Positions 24,566 to 34,545 of a DNA stretch of 64,000 nucleotides are shown piece by piece. Every line of letters starts with the position of its first letter. Within the stretch, counting starts at the first letter, position 1. Source of the DNA: Acidobacteriota bacterium (GTDB taxonomy: Bacteria; Acidobacteriota; Thermoanaerobaculia; Multivoradales; J023). A model generated the notes under the pieces. The model worked only from the letters and a program-made list of their open reading frames with translations. It ran no database searches and had not been told where the DNA came from. The stretch spans positions 124,001 through 188,000 of the forward strand of contig JAJCXR010000054.1 of assembly GCA_029263315.1 (NCBI GenBank). The letters run 5' to 3'. The position numbers were made by a program, and so were the translations under genes.

Positions 24566-25425
24566 CCACCGAATGCACTGACTTCCGCGTCGCCTTCTCA
24601 CCCCAGGACCGAGCCTCCGCCGCGAGCGACCATCGCGCCCAATGTGCCGCCTGCGACGCCTACGCCCGGCGTCTCGAAGATGCTGCCGCGGAACCGGCGA
24701 AGCCTTTCTCGTCGAGCCTCAAGGCGCGGTTGGCGGCCATTCCGCAGTTGGCCTTGGGCTGTGACGACATCGACACTCTTTATGCTGTGACCCGCCAACG
24801 GGCCCTCGGCGCCCGACCTGGCGCGGCCCGACCGAGCGCGGTCCGACCGAACGCGGTCCGACCGAACGCGGCCCGACCCAATGACACCTCGGCGCATGCC
24901 CATTTGCTGGCTTGTCGGCGCTGCCGCGACCTCTACGGCTGTCTGCACGATGCCATGGTAGAGGGCCGGCAGGCCCTTCCCGCCAAGCTCTTCGAGCGCC
25001 TTCGCCAGATCAGCCGCAATCCACCCCCCAAGCTACCCATCTGGGTGCTGGACGGGCGCTACGCGACGGCGATCTGCTACCTGCTCACCGCTGTCCTGGT
25101 GCTCCTGGCCAGCGACGCATCGGCCCGCTTTCAAGTCACCCCCGAGGTGGTCAGCGCCCGCGCCAGCACTTGGCTCGACGATCGTCTGGACGACAGCAGC
25201 CTGTGGATCGGAGGCGTCGGGGAACAACTACAGCAGAGCTTCGACAGCAGCCGCGTTTGGCTGGTGGAGCACCGGGACAAGATTCGACAAACCACCGACG
25301 ACAGGGCCGCCCGTCTAGAGGACCGATTTCGCAGTCTCAATCTCGATCCACGCCGATGGCTCGATGGCGAGACCTCACCCGATCCGCAACCAACGGAAGG
25401 AGATTCCGATGACCGAGAAAACTAG
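24559..25425 (+). CDS. Putative membrane anti-sigma factor with two zinc-finger motifs
   Basis: The 288-residue protein directly follows and overlaps the ECF sigma gene. Two HxxxCxxC motifs of anti-sigma zinc-finger type are visible: HRAQCAACDAY near residue 26 and HLLACRRCRDLY near 115. They are separated by a low-complexity stretch of RPNAV-type pentapeptide repeats (residues about 84-108). One membrane segment follows (YATAICYLLTAVLVLLAS, about 173-190). The C-terminal part, about 95 residues, would be outside the cytoplasm. I infer that it holds the sigma factor at the membrane until an envelope signal arrives. A duplicated zinc-finger module is not the usual arrangement. Confidence 0.75.
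   Translation: MLTTECTDFRVAFSPQDRASAASDHRAQCAACDAYARRLEDAAAEPAKPFSSSLKARLAAIPQLALGCDDIDTLYAVTRQRALGARPGAARPSAVRPNAVRPNAARPNDTSAHAHLLACRRCRDLYGCLHDAMVEGRQALPAKLFERLRQISRNPPPKLPIWVLDGRYATAICYLLTAVLVLLASDASARFQVTPEVVSARASTWLDDRLDDSSLWIGGVGEQLQQSFDSSRVWLVEHRDKIRQTTDDRAARLEDRFRSLNLDPRRWLDGETSPDPQPTEGDSDDREN
24808..24882 (+). repeat. 15-bp tandem repeat, five units, in the anti-sigma gene
   Basis: Five 15-base units related to GCGGTCCGACCGAAC run in tandem and encode AVRPN-type pentapeptides. The two central units are identical. The repeat forms a flexible linker between the two zinc-finger motifs. Confidence 0.85.
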
Positions 25426-26008
25426 CCCCCCCGAATCACCGCCGCCGCCCAGCGCGCCTTATGCTCCGCCGATGCCCTACGCGACCCGTCAGAACCCCAA
25501 CCATCGCGCGCCGTTACTGGCAGGCTTTCTCAGCTTCATGCCGGGTCTAGGCAACATCTACAATGGCCTCTACCTGCGGGGCATCACCTTCTTCTTGATG
25601 TGGGGCGGCATCTTCGCCCTGGCGATCCGCACCGGCAATCGCTCCGACGGGGAATCCGAGGCGTTGGCCTTCCTCATCCCGGGTCTCATCTTCGTCTGGC
25701 TGTTCAACCTCTTCGATGCCTATCGTCAAGCCAATCTGATCAACCACGGTTACGCCACCGATCTCGGCTTGTCCGATAGCGGACGCTGGACCCGACCCCC
25801 GGGGGGCTTGATGCTCGGGGTGGTCATTTTGCTGATCGGAGTCTACGGCTTGCTCGAGCAATTCTTCGACTTAGATCTGACGGTCATCCTCGACTACTGG
25901 TATCTGGCTTTCATCGCCTTCGGCATCTGGCTCATCCTGCAGGCCCGACGGGCCAAGACCAAACCGGCCATGGATGTCTTTGCGGCCGACGACGCCGACG
26001 ACACTTGA
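25409..26008 (+). CDS. Small multi-pass membrane protein (DUF5683/TM2-like)
   Basis: The 199-residue product has a Pro-rich cytoplasmic start followed by LLAGFLSFMPGLGNIYNGLYLRG, the signature of DUF5683/TM2-type membrane proteins. It then has about four to five hydrophobic segments (ITFFLMWGGIFALAI, LAFLIPGLIFVWLFNLF, GLMLGVVILLIGVYGLL, YLAFIAFGIWLIL). GGAAGGAGA lies five bases before the ATG at 25409, which overlaps the anti-sigma gene by 17 bases. It is therefore the third gene of the sigma operon, probably functioning in membrane or envelope homeostasis. A strong terminator follows. Confidence 0.8.
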   Translation: MTEKTSPPESPPPPSAPYAPPMPYATRQNPNHRAPLLAGFLSFMPGLGNIYNGLYLRGITFFLMWGGIFALAIRTGNRSDGESEALAFLIPGLIFVWLFNLFDAYRQANLINHGYATDLGLSDSGRWTRPPGGLMLGVVILLIGVYGLLEQFFDLDLTVILDYWYLAFIAFGIWLILQARRAKTKPAMDVFAADDADDT

Positions 26009-26043
26009 TTTGACGCCACGACCCTGGCCCCGCTGAAAGCGAA

Positions 26044-26082
26044 AACGCCGAGGATCCGGCAGCAGATCCTCGGCGTTTTTTT
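26044..26082. terminator. Strong bidirectional terminator
   Basis: AACGCCGAGGATC pairs perfectly with GATCCTCGGCGTT over 13 bases, followed by TTTTTTT on the plus strand and an A-run on the other side. It separates the sigma operon from the convergent M16 gene and can serve both strands. Confidence 0.92.
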
Positions 26083-26160
26083 CGCTCCAACCCCTCGACC
26101 TCGAGGGACGCTTGTCGCCGCCGGTGGCGGTCGCCCAGTCGACTCGGGTCGATCTGTCGG

Positions 26161-28359
26161 CTACTCCGGTTTGACAAACAAACTGTCGTCGATGTCGCCG
26201 TTGATCTCGACCGAGGTATTGACCCCATCGAACATCGGCTGGCCATCGAAGGTGGTGGTCGAAGCAAACGGCATCATCACCCCTTGGACCTCGCGGTAGT
26301 CGGAGAAGACTTGCCGCAGATCACCGGGGGCGCCGGTGAAACCAGTGCCCCGGTATTCGATGCTGAGCACGTACCCCGTTTCGGCGTCGATACCCAAGGT
26401 CTGCTGATGTCCGTCGAGGGAGACGTGGAGTCGTTGGATGGGTTTGCCATCCAACTCCCCATCTTCCAGAGCCACCGCTTCGAAACCTGGATCGTCGCGA
26501 CGTTGCATCAAGGCGACGGGCAAGCGCAGAAAGGCGGCCTCCAGCTGTGCCACCTGAGAAGCCGGCATTGCCTGTGTGCCTTGGGGATTGGCCAGGAAGC
26601 CACTGCCGTCACCGCTCAAGACTTGCACTATGGTGCCGAAGGGCAAGGTCAGCTCGTAGCGCAACTGATTGGGCAGCTTGACGTAGCCCACGGACTGAAC
26701 TTGCATCACCCCTTGGGGAGAGGTCGCCTCCATGGTGGCCTGCAGGTGGATGTTGCGAACCGCGTCCACCTTCTCAGCCCCACCCAGGGCGGCGAGCATT
26801 CGACCCACCAAACGTTTGCCTTCGGCGGCCCCCGCGGCGGTGGTCTCGACGATTTCACCCGGCGGCTCGGGGATCGAGATGTCGAGCATCTGCACCTCCC
26901 CGAGGCTGGACAGGGACCCGTCGGTGCCGGTGCTCGGACCCACCACCAAGATGGCGAAGTCGTCGGGGTGGATGTACTTGGCCGCCACCTCCCGCACCTG
27001 GGCGGTGGTCGTCGACTCGATGCCACGGCGATAGCGCTGCATCCAATCGAGCGGAAAGCCATAGTAGGCATAGGTCATTTGCTGATTGAGGATTTCACCC
27101 GTCGAGTCGGCCCGGAAGACAAACGAGTTGAGAATGCTCGCCCTGGCCTTTTCCACTTCCTCGTCGGTGGGCGGCTCGGAGGTCATGTTGCGGGCCTCCT
27201 CCAGCAGGGCCTCGATTCCGGCCATGGTGGTCTCTGTTTTGGTGCTCATCGACATCGAAAAGATGCCCGGATGATCCCAACCACTGCCCACCCGGCCGCC
27301 GACGTTATAAGCCAATCCCTTCTTCGACCGCACGCGGGAGAACAGGCGGGCGGCGAAGGAACCGCCGAACACTTCATTCATCAGCTCGACGGCATGGTAG
27401 TCGGGGTTGTGACGCTCGATGCCAAGATGGCCGATGCGGATGTAGGACTGGGTCACGTCGTTCTTTTCGACGTGGAAGATGCCGGAGGGCGACTCTCCCA
27501 TCGTCGTCTCAACCTGCTCCAGCGCCGGGCCCTTGGGCCAGTCGCCGAAGATCTTCTTGACCAGGGCAATCGCCTTCTTGCTCTCGAAATCACCCACCAA
27601 GCCGAGGATGATGTTCTGCGGGTGGAAGTACTTGTCATGCCAGGCCACCAAGTCCTGGCGGTCGATGTTGGCCAAGGTCTCGTAGGTGGTATCCCGGGCA
27701 TAGGGTGACTCGGCACCGTAAATCAACTGCTGGAATTCACGGCCTGCGATGCCGTTGGCGTCATCGTTCTGGCGCGCAATCCCCGAGGCGACCTGGGTCT
27801 TGGCCACCTCGAGCTTGTCCTCTTCGAATGCGGGATGACGCAGGATGTCAGCCAGCACGGCGAGCATTTCGGGGAAATCATCCCGCAGACTGCTCATGGT
27901 GGCCATGCCGGACTCCGCACCGATGAAGGTTTCAATCACCGCTGCCCGATCCTCCAGGAGATCGTCGAGGGCATCCGACGGTGTCGACTCGGTACCGCCG
28001 CTGCGCAGCACTTGCCCCACCAGAGAGGCCAGGCCCACGTGGTCCGCCGGTTCCCATCGGCTACCGGTGCGAATCAAGGCACGGGCTTCCACCAAGGGCA
28101 GCTCGTGATCCTCCAGCAGCATCAAGGTCAAGCCGTTCTTGAGCTGCACCCGTTGCGGCGACGGGATTTCCACCGTCGGTATCGCAGGGTAGACGAGATC
28201 ATCGGCCTTGCTCACCTGGGCCTCGGCCCGGGGTGCAGCGAGGCACAGCAAGAATGCCGCCGCCAACCCAAGGGGGACGGTCTTACGCTGGTATCTTTGG
28301 TACGAGTATCTTTGATGTGAGTATCGTTGCATGGCTAAAGAGCTCCTGAGGTGCATCAT
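26161..28359 (-). CDS. M16-family protease-like protein lacking the zinc motif, with an added C-terminal domain
   Basis: The 732-residue protein has a signal peptide (LGLAAAFLLCLAAPRAEA) and a two-lobed insulinase-type region. At the place where active enzymes carry HxxEH it reads GLASLVGQVLRSGGT, so it cannot bind zinc in the normal way. It is probably the non-catalytic partner of the active M16 protein just upstream. From about residue 490 a further domain follows (LVGRMLAALGGAEKVDAVRN onward) with outer-membrane lipoprotein LolA-like or DUF4292-like character. Its ATG overlaps the upstream stop in ATGA, so the two chains are probably made in equal amounts. The N-terminus has QRYS-type pentapeptide repeats. 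Confidence 0.88.
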   Translation of the reverse strand: MMHLRSSLAMQRYSHQRYSYQRYQRKTVPLGLAAAFLLCLAAPRAEAQVSKADDLVYPAIPTVEIPSPQRVQLKNGLTLMLLEDHELPLVEARALIRTGSRWEPADHVGLASLVGQVLRSGGTESTPSDALDDLLEDRAAVIETFIGAESGMATMSSLRDDFPEMLAVLADILRHPAFEEDKLEVAKTQVASGIARQNDDANGIAGREFQQLIYGAESPYARDTTYETLANIDRQDLVAWHDKYFHPQNIILGLVGDFESKKAIALVKKIFGDWPKGPALEQVETTMGESPSGIFHVEKNDVTQSYIRIGHLGIERHNPDYHAVELMNEVFGGSFAARLFSRVRSKKGLAYNVGGRVGSGWDHPGIFSMSMSTKTETTMAGIEALLEEARNMTSEPPTDEEVEKARASILNSFVFRADSTGEILNQQMTYAYYGFPLDWMQRYRRGIESTTTAQVREVAAKYIHPDDFAILVVGPSTGTDGSLSSLGEVQMLDISIPEPPGEIVETTAAGAAEGKRLVGRMLAALGGAEKVDAVRNIHLQATMEATSPQGVMQVQSVGYVKLPNQLRYELTLPFGTIVQVLSGDGSGFLANPQGTQAMPASQVAQLEAAFLRLPVALMQRRDDPGFEAVALEDGELDGKPIQRLHVSLDGHQQTLGIDAETGYVLSIEYRGTGFTGAPGDLRQVFSDYREVQGVMMPFASTTTFDGQPMFDGVNTSVEINGDIDDSLFVKPE
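28291..28329 (-). repeat. 15-bp repeat in the M16-like gene leader
   Basis: The 15-base unit GTATCTTTGGTACGA (plus strand) occurs twice and then a nine-base partial copy follows. On the coding strand it encodes QRYSH, QRYSY and QRY just before the signal peptide. Confidence 0.75.
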
Positions 28360-29936
28360 CGAGTGCTGCTCATGTTGTCGACTTCAGCGTCGGTCGTCGG
28401 GTCGGAAGCCGCGTCAGGTTCTTCCGTCACCACCATCGCAACGGTGCGATTGTTGGCGGTGAAGGTCTTCTGAGCGACCCGCATGATGTCTTCCTTGGTC
28501 ACTTTCTCGATGGCATCAATACCCTTGAAAAGGGCGCGCCAATCGCCGTACAGCGTCTGGAAGAGACTGAACTGAAACGCCATGCCTTGGTTGTTGTTCA
28601 TCTGACGCACCAGGTTGGCCTTAGCCCGGGTGCGCGCCCTTTGCAGCTCGCCGTCGGTTACCGGTTCGGTCTTCAAACGCTCGATCTGCTGGCGGATCGC
28701 CGCTTGCACTTCCTGATTGGAGTGCCCCTTCGACGGCATGGCGAAGGCCAGCCACAGGCTGTCGTACTTCTGCCCCGGAAACGGCGAGAAGGAGCCGGTG
28801 AAGGCAGCGATTTGCTGATCCCGCACCAGGGAGCGGTAGAGCCGCGAGGTGCGACCGTTGGAGAGGATGTCGTCGATGGCGTTATACACCGCATGATCGG
28901 CATGCAAAGCGCTCGGACGATGGTACATCTCGGTGTACACCGGCTGGGAGGGGTCCACCAAGACCACCGTCTTTTCACCGATCTGGGCCGGCTCGACGGT
29001 GCGCAGCGGCTCCGGCTTGGGACCGGCGGGGATGCGCCCGAAGTACTTCTCGAGGATCGGGATCACCTTTTCGGCATCGAGATGCCCCACCAAGGTGGTC
29101 ACCATATTGGCCGGCACGTAGTGGGTTTGATAGAACTCCTTGGCGTCGGTGGCGGTGAAGGTCTGAAGATCGCTCATGTAGCCGACCACCGGCTGCTTGT
29201 ACGGGTGGGCCAAGAAAGCCACCGATAGGGCCTGCTCGATGAGCCGACCGATGGGCTGGCTCTCGGTGCGCAAGCGCCGCTCCTCCTGCACCACATCCCG
29301 CTCCTTGTAGAATTCGCGGAAGACCGGATGCAGGAAACGCTCCGACTCGAGGTAGGCGAAGAGCTCGAAGCGATTGGCCGGCAAGGAGTAAAAGTAGTTG
29401 GTGGAATCGGAGTTGGTCGAGGCGTTCAGACCGACGCCACCGTTCTTGTCGATGAGCTCACCAAATTCGTTGGGGATGACGAACTGGAAGGCCGCTTCCT
29501 GCTTTGCCTGAAAGGTGGCCAGCAGAGCCTCGACTTCCGCGGCGTCGGCCTTCGGATGACGCCGTGCCAAGTCATAGGCTCGATAGGCCACCTCGACCTC
29601 CTGCAGGGCCTTGGCTTCGGCGGCATAGTCCGTGGTACCGATATTCGGCGTGCCCTTGAAGGCCATATGCTCGAACATATGGGCCAAGCCGGTGATGCCG
29701 GGAACTTCTTGGGCTGCACCGACATCTACGACGGTGGCAAAGGAGAAGACCGGGGCGACCGGCCGCTCGACGATGATAAACGTCCAGCCGTTGTCGAGAA
29801 CGTGCTCGGTGGTTCGACCTTCGAAGCCGGACAGTAAATCCTGTCCAGCAAGTGGCAAGGCCAAAGCCAGCAGCAGACTGCCGGCGACGAGCACCGTTTT
29901 CGGTAGGCGAGAACGGAGCGCTTGGGTTGATCTCAT
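28356..29936 (-). CDS. Zinc-dependent M16 (insulinase-family) peptidase, exported
   Basis: The 526-residue protein starts with a signal peptide (TVLVAGSLLLALALPLAGQ). Its catalytic motif HMFEH at residues 86-90 is the inverted HxxEH zinc motif, and VVQEERRLR supplies the downstream glutamate. The C-terminal lobe is of the usual M16 type. It is therefore an envelope-located peptidase acting on peptides or unfolded chains. The following gene, which overlaps it by four bases, encodes the inactive partner, giving the alpha/beta pairing known for M16B proteases. The GAF-type sigma-54 activator lies upstream on the same strand, with a 260-base gap. Confidence 0.93.
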   Translation of the reverse strand: MRSTQALRSRLPKTVLVAGSLLLALALPLAGQDLLSGFEGRTTEHVLDNGWTFIIVERPVAPVFSFATVVDVGAAQEVPGITGLAHMFEHMAFKGTPNIGTTDYAAEAKALQEVEVAYRAYDLARRHPKADAAEVEALLATFQAKQEAAFQFVIPNEFGELIDKNGGVGLNASTNSDSTNYFYSLPANRFELFAYLESERFLHPVFREFYKERDVVQEERRLRTESQPIGRLIEQALSVAFLAHPYKQPVVGYMSDLQTFTATDAKEFYQTHYVPANMVTTLVGHLDAEKVIPILEKYFGRIPAGPKPEPLRTVEPAQIGEKTVVLVDPSQPVYTEMYHRPSALHADHAVYNAIDDILSNGRTSRLYRSLVRDQQIAAFTGSFSPFPGQKYDSLWLAFAMPSKGHSNQEVQAAIRQQIERLKTEPVTDGELQRARTRAKANLVRQMNNNQGMAFQFSLFQTLYGDWRALFKGIDAIEKVTKEDIMRVAQKTFTANNRTVAMVVTEEPDAASDPTTDAEVDNMSSTR

Positions 29937-30128
29937 GTCGCGATCCTCGTACAGGGTGAAAGAGATCCCGCCCCGAGGGCAGGAAGGTCACATGGTTGAT
30001 TTGACTTGAACGAGCCGGAGAACGGTAGATGGACAAAAAAGACAGGTCAGGAAGAGGACGGCCAAGACGGCTATTGTCCAGTGGGCGAGAAAACTCCGGA
30101 AAACGTGGTACGACGCAAAGGCCGCAAG

Positions 30129-30180
30129 GTTTCATACGTAGCGCTGACATCTTCAGGTTTCATAGGTGGCGGTGACATTT
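30129..30180. repeat. Two 24-bp direct repeats, 28 bp apart
   Basis: GTTTCATA-n-GT-n-GCG-n-TGACAT-n-T occurs at 30129-30152 and 30157-30180, with four differences. The pair lies just downstream of the sigma-54 activator and upstream of the M16 operon. It could be tandem operator half-sites or the multiple end-repeats of a lost insertion element. Confidence 0.7.
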
Positions 30181-30196
30181 CTGTCAGGCCGACACA

Positions 30197-31720
<1,524 letters not shown>

Positions 31721-31893
31721 CAGCCACCTGGACCCCCGGGCCAAAGCCTTCGGCGATCCCAAGATGCAGCTGGATTTAGGAAGTTGACGGAGCTTCCACT
31801 CGGAAGCATACCCTCGGGTGCACGCTGAGAAGCTCACAATCGGATGCTAGGATCTACTGCCCCTCAGCATACCACGATGTCGCAAATGGTCTC

Positions 31894-33177
31894 TCAGAGG
31901 GCCCTGCGGGGCGGTACCAGGACGTTGGCCACCAGCAAACCCACCGCCAAGCCCGTGGCCACCAGGACCATGGCGAAGGCCGCTTGCACGCCGGACATGA
32001 CATCGTGCTCCACCAGCGCATTGACACTGCGGAAACCGATGCTACCCGGCACCAGGAGCATCAGTCCTGGGACCTGGGTCACCGCCGACGGACGCCGTAG
32101 CCAACGGGCGTGCACGTTGCCGCCTACCCCCAAGAGAATGGCACCCACCAAGGCTCCCATCTCGGGGCCGAGCCAGCGGGCTCCCATGCGACTCCCACCA
32201 TAGGCCAAGAACGAGGCCAGGACGATCCAAAGAAAATCCTGGGGCCGGGCCCTGAACAGGATGGTGAAGGCGGCGGCGGCCACCAACAGCGCCACGGCAA
32301 TGCTCCAGGCGGGCAAGGGGACCGGCACCGGGGTCGGCAGGACGCCGAAGAAGATCTCCGCCAGCCGCTGCCCCAAAGTGACACCAAATCCGATGGTGAA
32401 GAACATCATCAGGGTGGCGGCCAACCGGGAGCTGCCCGAGACCAGGTTGCGGGTCGCCAGCTCGGTCATGGCGGTGGTCAAGGTGAAACCCGGCACCAGC
32501 ACGATGAGCCCCGCCAGGGTGACCACCGAGATGGTGATGTCGAGCCCCGCCGCCGCGATGGCCGCTGCCACCAGGGACGCCGTCAACGAGGCGAAGAGCT
32601 CGAACAGCCTGCCCACCGAAGGCATCTTGGGCACCAGGATGGCAAAGAGGCCGATCAGCAAACCGATGCCCGAGGAGGCAGCGACCTCGGGCAAACCGCC
32701 GCCGAAGAAACTGGACGCCGAGCCCGAGGCGGCGGCGAAAGCGATCATGGTCAACGCCGGGCCATAGCGCTGGGGGGCCGATTCCACCGCATCGAGCCGC
32801 CTGGAGGCTTCCTCCACATCGAGGCTGCCATCGATCAAGAGGTCCAGATCGTGGTCCACTTGCGACAGCTTCTCGAGGTTGACATCCCCCGGCTCGACGC
32901 GCATCAAGCGGGTGCGCTCCCGCCGCCCGAAGGTGGCGAAGATCGCCGTCGGCGTCGAAAAGAATTGGCCCGCCAAGCCAAAGCGGCGGGACACCAGAGA
33001 GAGCGCTTCCTCCAAACGGTGGGCCGGCGTGCCGTAGCGATGCAGGGCGCTGCCCAGCTTCTCCACGAAATCCGCCACCGTCGGCACCGCCTCGTCGACC
33101 GGCACCACCTCGCCGACCGGCAACAGCGTGCTCGGGTCGGCCGCTTCCCTGCGCTCTCGTGTTATCGCGTCGCCCAT
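31894..33177 (-). CDS. ThrE-type threonine/serine exporter family protein
   Basis: The 427-residue protein joins an N-terminal soluble part and a first membrane half (DUF1212-type, with FAAASGSASSFFGGGLPEV) to a second membrane half (DUF3815-type, VPGLMLLVPGSIGFRSV). About ten transmembrane segments are visible. This is the single-chain ThrE architecture, which exports small hydroxy amino acids by proton antiport. I chose ATG 33177 (MGDAITRE) because an earlier in-frame start overlaps the upstream gene and adds unconserved residues. It follows a PLP enzyme of sulfur amino acid metabolism with its start just past that gene's end, so the two may be expressed together. Confidence 0.88.
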   Translation of the reverse strand: MGDAITRERREAADPSTLLPVGEVVPVDEAVPTVADFVEKLGSALHRYGTPAHRLEEALSLVSRRFGLAGQFFSTPTAIFATFGRRERTRLMRVEPGDVNLEKLSQVDHDLDLLIDGSLDVEEASRRLDAVESAPQRYGPALTMIAFAAASGSASSFFGGGLPEVAASSGIGLLIGLFAILVPKMPSVGRLFELFASLTASLVAAAIAAAGLDITISVVTLAGLIVLVPGFTLTTAMTELATRNLVSGSSRLAATLMMFFTIGFGVTLGQRLAEIFFGVLPTPVPVPLPAWSIAVALLVAAAAFTILFRARPQDFLWIVLASFLAYGGSRMGARWLGPEMGALVGAILLGVGGNVHARWLRRPSAVTQVPGLMLLVPGSIGFRSVNALVEHDVMSGVQAAFAMVLVATGLAVGLLVANVLVPPRRAL

Positions 33178-33203
33178 GATGGGCGGATAGTCTCCCGATG
33201 GCG

Positions 33204-34475
33204 TCAGCGGGTCAAGACCCTTGACGGCTCCACCGCCCGGTGGATGGCTCGATCCAGATCGAGCCACAGGTCATCCACCGCTTCGAGGCCCACCGAGAGG
33301 CGCAACAGATTGCCGTGAATACCGCCCTCCTCCTGCGCCGCCGCATCGACCACCCGATGGGTCAAGGACGCCGGGTGCTGGATCAGGGAATCCACCGAGC
33401 CCAGGCTGACCGCCGGTGTGATGAGCTCCAGGTATTGCAACAACGAACGGGTCGCCGCTTCGTCCGCCGCCAACTCGAAGGCCAGAACGGCGCCGCCGTG
33501 GCGCATTTGCTGCCCCACCAGATGAGCCAGGCCCCCTGTCAACAGATTGGGGTGAAAGACCTTGCGCACCACCGGATGCCCTTGCAGACGTCGAGCCAAT
33601 TGCTCAGCGCTCAGGCTGGCGCGCTCCACACGCATGGGCAGCGTCGCCAAACCGCGATGCAGCAAATAGCCCCCCAAGGGATGCAGGATGGCGCCGGTGA
33701 TCAAGCGCACTTGACGCAGCAGCGTGGCCCACGACGCATCGCAGGCCACGGCGCCGGCCAGGACGTCCCCATGGCCACCGAGGAACTTGGTGGCGCTGTG
33801 CAAGACCAAGGCAGCCCCAAGCTGGGCGGGCTGCTGTAATACCGGGGTGGCGAAGGTCGAGTCGACCAGCACCGGGACCTCCCCCGCTTGTCGCACCACG
33901 GCGGCGATGTCCACCAATTGCAAGGTTGGATTGGCCGGGGTTTCGATGATCACCAACGCCGTCTCCGGACGCAGGGCGGCGGCCACAGCGTCGGCCTGCA
34001 CCCAGCTCGTCTCGAGGCCCAGTAGATCGCTGTTCAGGAGATGGTCGCTGCCACCGTAGAGCGGGCGGACGGCGATCACATGGTGCCCTCCGTGGCGCTG
34101 CTTGGCTGCCAGTAGGCAAGCTGTCAAGGCGGCCATGCCGGAGGCAAAAGCGACCGACGACGACGTACCCTCCAACTCCGCCAGCCCCGCCTCGAACCGG
34201 GCCACCGTCGGATTGTGTAGGCGTCCGTATACGGAGTTGCCCTGCGGCTCACCCCCGGCCGCCATGGCGTCGAGGCTGGCGGTGCCGGCCAACGGATCGA
34301 GCAGCGGGTAGGTGGTCGACAAATCCAAGGGCGGCGCATGCACACCGAGGTGACGTAGGTCATGGCGTCCGGCATGGACGGCGGCGGTGGCCAGCGCTGG
34401 GGCGGTATCAACGGTACCGTCGAAGGTCCCAGAGAGATCGAAACGGGGGTCATCCAACCGAATTTTCATCTCCAT
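33204..34475 (-). CDS. PLP-dependent trans-sulfuration enzyme (cystathionine/methionine gamma-lyase family)
   Basis: The 423-residue product is a fold-type I aminotransferase-like enzyme. The PLP-binding lysine lies in HSATKFLGGHGDVLAG. The family pattern VYGRLHNPTVARFE contributes phosphate-binding residues to the neighbouring subunit, and VLVDSTFATP holds the cofactor aspartate. The cysteine typical of true methionine gamma-lyases is replaced by glycine (RPLYGGSDH), so a cystathionine gamma-lyase, gamma-synthase or O-acyl-homoserine sulfhydrylase role is equally possible. AAGG lies five bases before ATG 34475. It is divergent from an Lrp/AsnC gene, and an amino acid exporter follows. Confidence 0.9.
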   Translation of the reverse strand: MEMKIRLDDPRFDLSGTFDGTVDTAPALATAAVHAGRHDLRHLGVHAPPLDLSTTYPLLDPLAGTASLDAMAAGGEPQGNSVYGRLHNPTVARFEAGLAELEGTSSSVAFASGMAALTACLLAAKQRHGGHHVIAVRPLYGGSDHLLNSDLLGLETSWVQADAVAAALRPETALVIIETPANPTLQLVDIAAVVRQAGEVPVLVDSTFATPVLQQPAQLGAALVLHSATKFLGGHGDVLAGAVACDASWATLLRQVRLITGAILHPLGGYLLHRGLATLPMRVERASLSAEQLARRLQGHPVVRKVFHPNLLTGGLAHLVGQQMRHGGAVLAFELAADEAATRSLLQYLELITPAVSLGSVDSLIQHPASLTHRVVDAAAQEEGGIHGNLLRLSVGLEAVDDLWLDLDRAIHRAVEPSRVLTR

Positions 34476-34518
34476 AATAACCTTAGGATAGAATCCACAG
34501 CCGATATCCAATCAACGG

Positions 34519-34533
34519 CCGAATTCATTTCGG
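34519..34533. promoter_or_regulatory. Possible Lrp-type operator between divergent genes
   Basis: CCGAATTCATTTCGG has five-base inverted arms (CCGAA/TTCGG) around an AT core. It lies in the 70-base gap shared by the PLP enzyme and the Lrp-like regulator, close to the regulator start. Position and symmetry suit an autoregulatory Lrp/AsnC site, but the sequence is short. Confidence 0.35.
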
Positions 34534-34545
34534 AGATCGAGCCCA

